Made by a program: the position numbers and the translations under genes. The notes under the pieces were generated by a model. The model had not been told where the DNA came from. It saw only the letters and a list, made by a program, of their open reading frames with translations, and did no database searches. From assembly GCF_009650995.1 (NCBI RefSeq), contig NZ_WHVV01000010.1:106965-170964 (forward strand): 64,000 bases of DNA. The letters run 5' to 3'. Below are positions 53,986-61,709 of the stretch, one piece after another. Within the stretch, counting starts at the first letter, position 1. Every line of letters starts with the position of its first letter. Origin of the DNA: Sporosarcina cascadiensis (lineage in GTDB: Bacteria; Bacillota; Bacilli; Bacillales_A; Planococcaceae).

Positions 53986-55282
53986 AATGATTGGACTAAT
54001 AGGAATTATTCTACTCTTTGTGCTTCTCTTGCTAAGAGTACCCGTTGGGATGTCTCTATTACTAGTAGGATTTCTGGGTTATATCGGCATTTCAAATATT
54101 GGCGTTGCGAATGCTCAACTTGGGATTAGTGGATTTGGGACAGCTAGTAGTCATAGTTTGAGTGTCATGCCAATGTTTATTTTAATGGGGTTATTTTTGT
54201 CTTTTAGCGGGTTAGCTACAGATCTATTTAGGGCAGTTGATAGCTGGGTCGGACACTTTAGAGGTGGATTAGGCATGGCAACAATTGGGGCAGCGGCTAT
54301 ATTTTCTTCTATATCCGGTTCCTCAAGTGCCACGACAGCAACATTAGCTCGCGTTGCAATTCCTGAGATGAACCAGTATAACTATCATCCCAGGTTGTCT
54401 TCGGCAACTGTGGCAGCAGGGGGAACACTAGGTTTTTTAATTCCACCCAGTGTTATTCTAATCCTCTATGGAGTATTAACACATGAGCCAATTGGACCGC
54501 TACTAATTGCCGGATTAGTTCCTGGAATCTTGATGGCTTTAATGTTTATGCTAACAATCTATATTCAAATTCGACGTAACCCTTCTTTAGCTCCAGTTAA
54601 TGCCGAAGCTATGCCGTTTTTGGATAGAATAAAGGCGTTAAAAACGGTATGGCCTTTCATACTTATCTTCTTACTCAGTATCGGTGGAATCTATCTAGGT
54701 TTCTTTACCCCAACTGAAGCAGGTGGCGTTGGTGCATTCGGGGCACTACTGATTTCTGTTTTTACAAAAAGATTGAATTGGAAAAGCTTTATTGAGTCTT
54801 TAGAAGAATGTGTCCGTTTGACAGCGATGATATTTCTAATACTCATAGGTGCAAATTTATTTGCTCAATTTTTAGCTAAGTCTAGGATTCCATCTACAAT
54901 AACTCAATTTGTCGGCTCTTTAGATGTATCGTCTTACTTGATACTCCTTGGAATTCTGCTTGTGTTGTTTATTTTAGGTTTGTTTATGGAAGGAATAGCT
55001 ATATTGGTACTTACATTGCCGATTATCTATCCTTTAATTATGGAACTTGGTTTCAATGGTGTGTGGTTTGGGATTATTATGGTAATGGTTATTAATATGG
55101 GGTTAATTACACCACCATTAGGAATAAGTGTTTTTATTATCAATGGGGTAGATAAGACCATACCGATACCTACCATTTTTAAAGGCGTTATTCCGATGTT
55201 GGTTACTATGATTGTTTTTACCTTCGTAATTATCATCTTCCCTAATGTAGTATTATTTTTACCTGATCTAATGGGTAAATAA
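53975..55282 (+). CDS. TRAP transporter large membrane subunit (DctM family)
   Basis: A 435-residue protein with about twelve membrane segments. Typical DctM motifs are visible: GAAAIFSSISGSSSATTATL, GGTLGFLIPPSVILILYG and VVINMGLITPPLGISVF. It is the translocating subunit of the TRAP system. Translation is coupled to dctQ. A terminator hairpin follows, separating transport from the enzyme genes, which have their own promoter. Confidence 0.93.
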   Translation: MTPEMIGLIGIILLFVLLLLRVPVGMSLLLVGFLGYIGISNIGVANAQLGISGFGTASSHSLSVMPMFILMGLFLSFSGLATDLFRAVDSWVGHFRGGLGMATIGAAAIFSSISGSSSATTATLARVAIPEMNQYNYHPRLSSATVAAGGTLGFLIPPSVILILYGVLTHEPIGPLLIAGLVPGILMALMFMLTIYIQIRRNPSLAPVNAEAMPFLDRIKALKTVWPFILIFLLSIGGIYLGFFTPTEAGGVGAFGALLISVFTKRLNWKSFIESLEECVRLTAMIFLILIGANLFAQFLAKSRIPSTITQFVGSLDVSSYLILLGILLVLFILGLFMEGIAILVLTLPIIYPLIMELGFNGVWFGIIMVMVINMGLITPPLGISVFIINGVDKTIPIPTIFKGVIPMLVTMIVFTFVIIIFPNVVLFLPDLMGK

Positions 55283-55303
55283 CCTTTAACACAACCAACT
55301 GAC

Positions 55304-55333
55304 AACAGCCTGCCCTTAGGACAGGCTGTTTGA
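55304..55333 (+). terminator. Terminator after dctM
   Basis: AACAGCCTG (55304-55312) pairs with CAGGCTGTT (55322-55330) in the 303-base gap before the enzyme operon. Confidence 0.65.
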
Positions 55334-55439
55334 AATTAAAAGGTATTAATAACCGGATTTAGCGTACGTAAAAATTAAAAAGATACTTTTATCGAACTAT
55401 ATGAAATTAACTAACTATTATAATATTTGTGAAAAAAGA

Positions 55440-55468
55440 TTGACGATGACATTTTCAGCGTTTATAAT
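55440..55468 (+). promoter_or_regulatory. Promoter of the catabolic enzyme operon
   Basis: TTGACG at 55440-55445, 17 bases, TATAAT at 55463-55468. TTTCAGCGTTTATA (55453-55466) overlapping the -10 also matches the cre consensus at 12 of 14 positions. Confidence 0.8.
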
Positions 55469-55483
55469 AAATTTGTAGTAAGG

Positions 55484-55495
55484 TTTGGTAGGTTT
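55484..55495. promoter_or_regulatory. Shared 12-base motif, copy 2 (possible operator)
   Basis: TTTGGTAGGTTT, one base different from 52219-52230 and likewise just downstream of the promoter. Confidence 0.4.
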
Positions 55496-55585
55496 GATTA
55501 AGTATGATAGATATTTAGAAACTGGTTTTAATTTTTACTTTTTTAAATATATGATTATTTTAGCAAAAATAAGGAGATGAAAGAG

Positions 55586-56815
55586 ATGAGAGAGAAAAAA
55601 GTTATAGGTATTATTGGTGCAGGTATTGGTGGAGTTGCATTAGCAAGATCCTTAGAACAACGGGGCATTCCTTATCACTTATTCGAACAGGCACCGGCTT
55701 TTGGTGAGGTAGGAGCAGGAATCCAAATGACTCCAAATGCTGTAAAGGTATTAAATGCTTTGGGGCTGGCAAATGAAATTGATAGCGTAGGCTTTCTTCC
55801 TGAATCAATGGATGGTCGCAGTTGGGATACAGGCAAGGAATTGTTTAGTACTCCGATAAAAAAAGAATTCAAAAGAATATTTGGAGCTGAATATTACCAT
55901 TTACATCGAGCGGACTTGCATGAAATTTTAACAAAAGACATTCCAGAAGAAAAAATCACATTTAACATTAAATGTCAGGACGTTAAAAACTCTGGTGATA
56001 AAGCAATCGCTTATTTTGATAACGGAGAAAGCTTTGAAGCCGATCTAATTGTTGGTGCGGACGGTATTCGATCAGTTGTCAGAGAAGCACTATGGGGTAT
56101 AGATGACCCGAAATTTACAGGTGACATGTGTTGGCGTGCATTAGTGCCTGTCGATGAATATCCGTTATCTTTCGTTAAACCGGCTGCATCTTTCTGGTTC
56201 GGACCAAAAGCTCACGTAGTTACTTATTATGTAAAGGGCGGTAAGGCAGTCAATATTGTTGCTATTAAGGAGACAGATGGCTGGGTTAAGGAATCATGGA
56301 CTGAACCAAGTTCAACTAGTGAATTACTAGAGGCGTATAAAGGATGGAATTCTGACCTGATTGATCTATTTCAAAAGACTGACAATCTACAAGTTTTCAA
56401 ATGGGGATTATTTGACCGGGATCCTATGGACCAGTGGTCGAAAGGTAACATCACACTTCTTGGAGATTCAGCACATCCAATGTTGCCGTACCTATCTCAA
56501 GGTGCAGCAATGGCAATTGAAGATGCATTTGTTCTTGCCGAGGCTATAGAGTATTACGAGGGAGAAACCAATTCGGCTTTACAAGCATACGAAGAAGAAA
56601 GGCGCCCGAGAACAAGAAGGGTTCAATTGGAATCTCGTGAAAGAGGTCGTACTTATCATTTGGAATCCTCTGAAGAGCAACAAAAACGGGATCAGGAGAT
56701 TCAGGAGAGACAAAAAGAAGATCCGAATGCAGTAGGGATTAAATCAGAATGGGTCTATGAATATGATGCGACAAGCTGTCGCGAACGATTCGATAAGTCA
56801 AAAGTATCAGTATAA
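55586..56815 (+). CDS. FAD-dependent aromatic monooxygenase, NicC-like
   Basis: A 409-residue single-component flavoprotein hydroxylase: GAGIGG dinucleotide motif at 11-16, GADGIRS at about 157-163 and LLGDSAHPM near 291. By context it should decarboxylate and hydroxylate 6-hydroxynicotinate to 2,5-dihydroxypyridine. Against the Pseudomonas NicC sequence as I remember it, the His and Tyr of the H-x3-Y pair are kept (AHVVTYY). The His of GAGIH is Gln here, a substrate-site Cys is Ala, and the second His after HPM is Tyr. The exact substrate may therefore differ. The ATG at 55586 has AAGGAG at 9 bases; 55577 abuts it. Confidence 0.8.
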   Translation: MREKKVIGIIGAGIGGVALARSLEQRGIPYHLFEQAPAFGEVGAGIQMTPNAVKVLNALGLANEIDSVGFLPESMDGRSWDTGKELFSTPIKKEFKRIFGAEYYHLHRADLHEILTKDIPEEKITFNIKCQDVKNSGDKAIAYFDNGESFEADLIVGADGIRSVVREALWGIDDPKFTGDMCWRALVPVDEYPLSFVKPAASFWFGPKAHVVTYYVKGGKAVNIVAIKETDGWVKESWTEPSSTSELLEAYKGWNSDLIDLFQKTDNLQVFKWGLFDRDPMDQWSKGNITLLGDSAHPMLPYLSQGAAMAIEDAFVLAEAIEYYEGETNSALQAYEEERRPRTRRVQLESRERGRTYHLESSEEQQKRDQEIQERQKEDPNAVGIKSEWVYEYDATSCRERFDKSKVSV

Positions 56816-56898
56816 ACCCGGTGTCGAATTGAGATGAATAAACGTTGCTAGAAGTTATGGCTTAAATTAAAAAATCATATAAAAAGAGGTGCTTTTAC

Positions 56899-57948
56899 AT
56901 GACAGTAGAAATGGATGAAATGGTAGATTTATTTAAAAAGGAACTCGAACTATGTAAGTTAAAGCCTACAGAGACTATGGCTGTATTAACCTCAGGTGAT
57001 GTTCGTGCAGATTATGCAAAAGCCTTTCTAACCGCTGCGAATGAAATTGGTGCAAACTCTTTTGAGTTAAAGTTACCTCCGGTTAAAGGTGGCATATCGG
57101 GTTCATTTGGTGTAACGCCTTTGACAGATAATCGAGTAGCGGTGGAAGTGCTAAAAAAAGCAGATCTGGTAATTGACTTAGTTCTTCTTTTATTTTCAAA
57201 AGAACAATTGGAATTACAAGAATCTGGAGTTAGAATTTTAATGGTTGTTGAGCCATTCCATGTGATTAAAAGAATGTTCCCTAAAGAAAGTGATAAAGGG
57301 AGAGTACTTCACGCAACAGAATTATTGAAAGAGGCAAAGGAATTACGTTTTACAAGTAAAGCGGGAACAGATGTCACATATCAATTAGGTCAATACCCAA
57401 TTCTAACAGAGTATGCGTACGCTGATGAGCCTGGAAGATGGGATCACTTGCCGAGTTGTTTTGCAGCTGCAACCTCAAATGATAAGGGAGTTAACGGAAC
57501 TGTAGTGCTAGACAAGGGTGATATTTTCTTCCCTTTTAATCGTTATTTTCAAGAACCGGTCACTTTAACTATTAAAGGTGGCTATGTTACTAGTATTGAA
57601 GGTGGATTTGATGCCATGCTAATGAAGGATTATATGGAAAGCTTCGAAGATCCAAGGGCATATGCTGTATCACATATTGGTTGGGGACTGAATGAAAGAG
57701 CAAAGTGGCATAGTTTAGCATTAGATGATCAAGTTTTTGGAATGGATGGAAGAGCTTTCTATGGAAACGTTTTATTTTCTTTGGGGCCAAACTCCGAGTT
57801 AGGCGGAGATAATGACACGGAGTGTCACTTGGACTTACCTATGTCAAATTGTACTCTTTATCTAGATGGCAAACTAATTGTTGAGGACGGAGATGTCGTC
57901 GTCGATGAAATGAAGCCTGTTGAAGAAAAAGTGATCTCTTTAACATAA
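56899..57948 (+). CDS. nicX: 2,5-dihydroxypyridine 5,6-dioxygenase (NicX)
   Basis: A 349-residue protein of the M29-related fold that in this branch is an extradiol-like Fe(II) dioxygenase. It opens 2,5-dihydroxypyridine to N-formylmaleamate. The expected iron ligands are visible as His259 (SHIGWGLN) and His310/Asp312 (CHLDLPMSNCTLYLDG), with the spacing of Pseudomonas NicX. AAGAGGTGC precedes the ATG. It is 83 bases after the monooxygenase. Its presence is the strongest indicator of a 2,5-dihydroxypyridine pathway. Confidence 0.88.
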   Translation: MTVEMDEMVDLFKKELELCKLKPTETMAVLTSGDVRADYAKAFLTAANEIGANSFELKLPPVKGGISGSFGVTPLTDNRVAVEVLKKADLVIDLVLLLFSKEQLELQESGVRILMVVEPFHVIKRMFPKESDKGRVLHATELLKEAKELRFTSKAGTDVTYQLGQYPILTEYAYADEPGRWDHLPSCFAAATSNDKGVNGTVVLDKGDIFFPFNRYFQEPVTLTIKGGYVTSIEGGFDAMLMKDYMESFEDPRAYAVSHIGWGLNERAKWHSLALDDQVFGMDGRAFYGNVLFSLGPNSELGGDNDTECHLDLPMSNCTLYLDGKLIVEDGDVVVDEMKPVEEKVISLT

Positions 57949-57980
57949 CAACAAAAAGTTTTTAAGAAACATTCGATATA

Positions 57981-58022
57981 GGCTTCCATAAGTGAGTGAG
58001 ATGGCTTTTGGAAGCCTTTAAA
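57981..58022 (+). terminator. Weak terminator or attenuator after nicX
   Basis: GGCTTCC (57981-57987) pairs with GGAAGCC (58010-58016); only TTTAAAAT follows. It may reduce expression of the three distal genes. Confidence 0.45.
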
Positions 58023-58032
58023 ATAAATTAAT

Positions 58033-58050
58033 ATACAGCTTAAGCTGTAT
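58033..58050. promoter_or_regulatory. Perfect 18-bp palindrome upstream of nicE
   Basis: ATACAGCTTAAGCTGTAT is fully self-complementary and lacks a following T-run, so it looks like a protein-binding site. It lies 24 bases before the nicE start. Confidence 0.5.
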
Positions 58051-58074
58051 TGTAAACATAATAGGAGGAGAAAA

Positions 58075-58842
58075 ATGGATAATAATTATAGAGTTGGTTT
58101 AATAGTTCCAAGTTCGAATACTACAATGGAAACTGAAATACCTGCGATGCTTCAAGAAAGAATGAAAGTTAAACCTGAGACTTTTACATTTCATTCAGCA
58201 CGTATGCGTATGAAAAATGTTACTCCAGAAGAGTTGAAAAAAATGGATATTGATAGTGATCGCTGCGCTTTGGAATTATCTGATGCAAGATGCGATGTTC
58301 TTGCCTACGCATGTCTCGTAGCAATAATGTGCCAGGGTGCGGGCTATCATAATGTTTCAGAGAAACGACTGAGCAAGGCTGTTGAAGAAAATGGTGGAAA
58401 GGCACCAGTTGTTAGCAGTGCCGGTGCTTTAATTGATGGTATAAAATTAATTGGTGCAAAAAAGGTAGCGATTATTACTCCATACATGAGAAGTCTTACA
58501 GATCAAGTAATTGAATACTTGAATGGAAGCGGTATTGAAGTTGTCGATTCTATTAGTTTGGAGGTAGCTGACAATTTAGAGGTTGGCAGGTTAGATCCTA
58601 AAAACCTTATTCAGTATGCTGAGAAGCTGAATATAGAAGAAGCAGATGCAATTGTCTTATCAGCTTGTGTACAAATGCCTTCACTTCCATCGATACAAGA
58701 AGTGGAAAATCGTTTAGGGCTTCCTGTATTATCTGCAGCTACCTCAACGGTATATAAAATCTTGACTGAATTGAATTTAGACCCCGTTGTTCCAAATGCG
58801 GGTAAACTACTTTCAGGAGATATTACGATAGCTGTGAATTAA
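58075..58842 (+). CDS. nicE: Maleate cis-trans isomerase (NicE)
   Basis: A 255-residue Asp/Glu racemase-superfamily enzyme that converts maleate to fumarate for the TCA cycle. The start RVGLIVPSSNTTMETEIPAM is typical. The two catalytic cysteines are Cys80 (LAYACLVAIM) and Cys198 (VLSACVQMPS), with the same 118-residue spacing as the Nocardia maleate isomerase pair Cys76/Cys194. TAGGAGGAG precedes the ATG. Confidence 0.9.
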   Translation: MDNNYRVGLIVPSSNTTMETEIPAMLQERMKVKPETFTFHSARMRMKNVTPEELKKMDIDSDRCALELSDARCDVLAYACLVAIMCQGAGYHNVSEKRLSKAVEENGGKAPVVSSAGALIDGIKLIGAKKVAIITPYMRSLTDQVIEYLNGSGIEVVDSISLEVADNLEVGRLDPKNLIQYAEKLNIEEADAIVLSACVQMPSLPSIQEVENRLGLPVLSAATSTVYKILTELNLDPVVPNAGKLLSGDITIAVN

Positions 58843-58895
58843 AAGCTAACTGAAAGTAGTGAAATTACTTTTAGAGTTAAAAGGAGACGAAGAGT

Positions 58896-59543
58896 ATGTT
58901 GAATTCACACGGAGATGATGAAAACATTTTTGTGGAAAGAGGTTTTGGTAAATCGTTGGGTATTGGTAAACAGGCAGCATTGGTAGTAGTTGACTTAATT
59001 TTAGGTTTTACAAGTCCCGATATGCCGATGGGCTCAGACTTAACTCAACAGATCAAAAATACTAATAAACTAATCAAAGTTTCAAGAGAAAATAACATCC
59101 CCATCTTCTTTACAACTATTTCTTATGATGAGGAAGATGTAAATGACGCTGGAATATGGGCGAAAAAGATGGAAGGACTAGCAACTTTATTAGCGGGAAC
59201 AGACGCTGTCAAAGTAGATCCTTCTTTAGATTTTCGTAAGGGAGACGGTTTAATCGTTAAGAAGTATGCCTCTTCTTTCTTTGGTACAGATCTAGTGTCC
59301 CGATTAATTAAAAACAGAGTCGATACTGTTATTATCGTAGGCGCTACCACGAGTGGTTGTATTAGAGCTACAGCAGTAGATGCAATACAGTATGGCTTTA
59401 CTCCTATTGTTGCAGAAGATGCGGTTGGGGATAGGGAGCAAAAAACTCATGAACAGTCTCTAATCGACATGCAGCAAAAATATGCTGATGTTAAAAAAAC
59501 AGAAGAAATTATTTTTCAACTAACTGCAGTCAAGGTAGTGTAA
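58896..59543 (+). CDS. nicF: Maleamate amidohydrolase (NicF)
   Basis: A 215-residue cysteine hydrolase of the isochorismatase/N-carbamoylsarcosine amidase family that deaminates maleamate to maleate. The triad is complete: Asp33 (LVVVDLILGF), Lys122 (LIVKKYASSFFGTDL) and Cys155 (GATTSGCIRATAV), with the Lys-Cys spacing of 33. It is the intact counterpart of the altered domain fused to the regulator at 51249, and the two share long stretches. AAGGAG precedes the ATG. Confidence 0.9.
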   Translation: MLNSHGDDENIFVERGFGKSLGIGKQAALVVVDLILGFTSPDMPMGSDLTQQIKNTNKLIKVSRENNIPIFFTTISYDEEDVNDAGIWAKKMEGLATLLAGTDAVKVDPSLDFRKGDGLIVKKYASSFFGTDLVSRLIKNRVDTVIIVGATTSGCIRATAVDAIQYGFTPIVAEDAVGDREQKTHEQSLIDMQQKYADVKKTEEIIFQLTAVKVV

Positions 59544-59560
59544 ATAAGGAGAGCTAACTA

Positions 59561-60427
59561 ATGATGAATATTTTCTTGGAGAGTCCCGAATTTGAAGATA
59601 TATATATCAAGGGAATGAATATTGATCTACACCTAATTGCAAAAGGAGATAAGAATGGTATACCGTTACTATTTATACCTGGCATCACCAGTTACTCGTA
59701 TTCCTTTGCAGAATTGTTACGTAAGATCCCAAATGATTTTTATTGTTTATCTTTAGATGTCCGGGGGCGAGGGCAATCTTCGTGGCCGGAAAAGGGTTAT
59801 AAATTAAACGATTATGTTGATGACCTATTAAATGTAATCAATTATCTTATTGGAAATAAGCATAATCCTATTATTATCGGACATTCTATGGGGGCTAGAA
59901 TAGGAGTTGCCTTCGCCAGCCAATACTCCAATTTAATTTCGGGAATGGTATTAATTGATCCACCTATAAACGGGCCTGGGCAGAGAGATGTATATCCCAA
60001 CCCGCTAGAAGAGATGTTTCTAAAACAAAAGTCTGCTGTAGATGAAGGGAAAATGGATTTATTCAAAAAGTTGATGCCTGAAGGATGGAGTGAACGGCAA
60101 ATTCTCCAGAGAGCAAATGAATATCGCAATAATTCGAGGAATGCAATCATTGAATCTTATCAATCTCTACTTTACGAACCCTTTCATGCACATTTGAAAA
60201 ATGTGAATGTACCAATGTTGTTATTAGCAGCAGAATTTGGCGACACCATTCGAGAAGACGAATTGGAATTAATTAAAAACTTAAATCCATTATTAGAGAC
60301 TGAGCTAATAAAGGAGGTTGGCCACATGATTTATAAAGATAACCCTGATATAGTGGCACAAAGAATTGTGAGTTTTGGAAAATCTATTGAACGGAACTCA
60401 GAAAGAAACGAGATAACTAACAGATGA
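59561..60427 (+). CDS. nicD: N-formylmaleamate deformylase (NicD), alpha/beta hydrolase
   Basis: A 288-residue alpha/beta hydrolase that splits N-formylmaleamate into maleamate and formate. The nucleophile elbow GHSMG gives Ser109; Asp133 (LIDPPING) and His255 (EVGHMIYKD) complete the triad. The 24-residue Ser-Asp spacing is the same as in Pseudomonas NicD (Ser101, Asp125, His245). It starts 17 bases after nicF behind AAGGAGAG and is the last gene of the operon and of the island. No formate dehydrogenase gene is present. Confidence 0.87.
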   Translation: MMNIFLESPEFEDIYIKGMNIDLHLIAKGDKNGIPLLFIPGITSYSYSFAELLRKIPNDFYCLSLDVRGRGQSSWPEKGYKLNDYVDDLLNVINYLIGNKHNPIIIGHSMGARIGVAFASQYSNLISGMVLIDPPINGPGQRDVYPNPLEEMFLKQKSAVDEGKMDLFKKLMPEGWSERQILQRANEYRNNSRNAIIESYQSLLYEPFHAHLKNVNVPMLLLAAEFGDTIREDELELIKNLNPLLETELIKEVGHMIYKDNPDIVAQRIVSFGKSIERNSERNEITNR

Positions 60428-60488
60428 ATAATTAAATGCTATTACGTGTTAGGAGAATGTATTTAAAACAAATAATTTGCATGATTTC

Positions 60489-60574
60489 TAACACGTGACC
60501 CACGTATGAAAGAACGTAAGAAGCCAGGTCTTCGCGGCGCTCGTCGTGCACCTCAGTTCTCGAAGCGTTAATTT
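60489..60574 (+). repeat. Right attachment repeat (attR), displaced rpsI 3' end
   Basis: A perfect copy of 50872-50957. No S9 start or upstream codons precede it, so it is an untranslated remnant of the original gene end. It is followed by the presumed original terminator. Confidence 0.93.
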
Positions 60575-60590
60575 GTATTTACAAATTTTC

Positions 60591-60626
60591 AAAACCCTTT
60601 CTCGAGCAATCGGGAAAGGGTTTTTT
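60591..60626 (+). terminator. Terminator after the right repeat
   Basis: AAAACCCTTTC (60591-60601) pairs with GAAAGGGTTTT (60614-60624), followed by further T residues; probably the ancestral rpsI terminator, now also serving nicD. Confidence 0.8.
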
Positions 60627-60674
60627 AGTACAAGTTGGTTTAAATCAAGAAATTACGAAGAACTTAATAGATTT

Positions 60675-60706
60675 AAAGCATCAGCATTCTGCTGGTGCTT
60701 TTTTTC
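60675..60706. terminator. Second hairpin terminator
   Basis: AGCATCAGCA and TGCTGGTGCT form a 10-bp stem with a short loop, flanked by TTTTTTT on the + strand and AAA on the other side, so it can end transcription from the left. Confidence 0.75.
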
Positions 60707-60730
60707 TAGTATTAATTCCAGATAATAATT

Positions 60731-60963
60731 TTAGGTTGTTTGAATATTTATGGGTCCTAATCTTTTTGAACCATACGCAATATCTATATCTTGGGCAAAT
60801 GAAAATGATGTGTGTATCTCTCAGACCATGAAAGGTATTTCTTTTAATGTTTAACCTCTCCAATAACTCTGCTAATTGTTCGGATTATTTGAAGCCGCCA
60901 AAGCTGAAAATATAGCCATTCTTTTTAACAGGGATTTTACGAATAAGATCATATACTTTTTTA
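60731..60963 (-). pseudogene. Decayed tyrosine recombinase (integrase) fragment
   Basis: Read on the minus strand, the frame gives NGYIFSFGGFK, a stop, then SEQLAELLERLNIKRNTFHGLRDTH, the box II HxxR motif of phage-type integrases. After a one-base frameshift near 60795 comes AQDIDIAYGSKRLGPINIQT, which matches the family's SKRLGH-xNIQTT block with the catalytic His changed to Pro. A stop follows before the Tyr. At least one stop, one frameshift and loss of both ends show it is dead. It lies 157 bases outside the right repeat. Confidence 0.7.
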
Positions 60964-61638
60964 TTAATTTAAATCAATATTTCCTGACTTTGTTACAATT
61001 CGCATCTTATAATCACCATTACCTGAAATACCCTGTAATCCCTTTTTTGTTTTTGAAATGTCGTATAGAGTTAAATCAATTGATTGTCTACCACTGTTTG
61101 TATTGATATCTAATTCTAAATTAGGCTGTTTTGCATCAAAATTCACTGATACTTTACCGCTTGTGGTTGTTATCTTTAGATCATTATTCAATTCTATAAA
61201 ATGAAGTTTAACATTACCGCTGCTTGAGCGTATTTCAATGTCATTTTGAATTAATTCCTTTCCAGTAACATTACCAGAAGATCCATCGAGAATTATTTTC
61301 CCTTTGAATTGCTTAGGTACTTTAACTTCTAAAGTCGGTTTTTTACTAAGGTTAAATAATCGTGTAATATCAGTATCCAATTCAATCGATAACTGTTTTG
61401 AAGATTTCTCTAATATTGCACCCGGTCCGTCATCATAAATCGTTAAATTTGCTTCTATTTCATTTGTTTCTCTTGTAGAAAACACAACATCTGTACTTGC
61501 AAAATTTATCATAATCTCCTCAATTTCTTCTATGGATTCTTTATTTACGACGACTTCTTCCTCCCCTGTTGAACAGCCTGTAAGCATAATTAATAATAAA
61601 AATAAACTAATTGTTGTTTGTTTAATCATTTTCCTCAC
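60964..61638 (-). CDS. Putative lipoprotein with beta-strand repeats (DUF4097-like)
   Basis: A 224-residue protein on the minus strand. A signal peptide ends in lipobox LTGC. The rest is a series of short beta-strand units with recurring SSGNV/TTSGKV/TKSGNI motifs, as in DUF4097 adhesin-like beta-solenoid proteins. It has no enzyme motif, and the function is unknown. A ribosome site (AGGAGTGAGG) precedes the ATG. Its promoter has a 19-base spacer with a dyad shared with the divergent promoter, so both are likely under the MerR regulator at 61956. Confidence 0.75.
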   Translation of the reverse strand: MRKMIKQTTISLFLLLIMLTGCSTGEEEVVVNKESIEEIEEIMINFASTDVVFSTRETNEIEANLTIYDDGPGAILEKSSKQLSIELDTDITRLFNLSKKPTLEVKVPKQFKGKIILDGSSGNVTGKELIQNDIEIRSSSGNVKLHFIELNNDLKITTTSGKVSVNFDAKQPNLELDINTNSGRQSIDLTLYDISKTKKGLQGISGNGDYKMRIVTKSGNIDLN

Positions 61639-61650
61639 TCCTTAAACTTG

Positions 61651-61681
61651 ATTATATTAAATGACGTAAGGTCAGTTTCAA
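61651..61681 (-). promoter_or_regulatory. MerR-type promoter, leftward
   Basis: On the minus strand TTGAAA (61681-61676) is separated by 19 bases from TATAAT (61656-61651). The spacer contains TGACCTTACGTCA. A 19-base spacer with a dyad is the hallmark of MerR-activated promoters. Confidence 0.75.
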
Positions 61682-61709
61682 ATTTTATGCAACAGGATGT
61701 TTAAATTAC

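Larger units (their letters stand above)
50872..60574. mobile_element. Genomic island inserted in the 3' end of rpsI, nicotinate-type catabolism
   Basis: Bounded by 86-bp perfect direct repeats (50872-50957 and 60489-60574) consisting of the rpsI 3' end plus a few bases past the stop. Inside are nine genes: a fused regulator, a three-gene TRAP transporter and five catabolic enzymes, in A+T-rich DNA with codon use unlike the ribosomal genes. No integrase lies inside the repeats, but a decayed tyrosine-recombinase fragment lies 157 bases outside the right one. It is likely a cis-mobilisable or degraded integrative element. Confidence 0.85.

Noticed and set aside
60876..61106. Plus-strand frame of 76 codons after the second terminator
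   Set aside because: Lies opposite the integrase relic and lipoprotein gene, without a ribosome site; both minus-strand readings are better supported.
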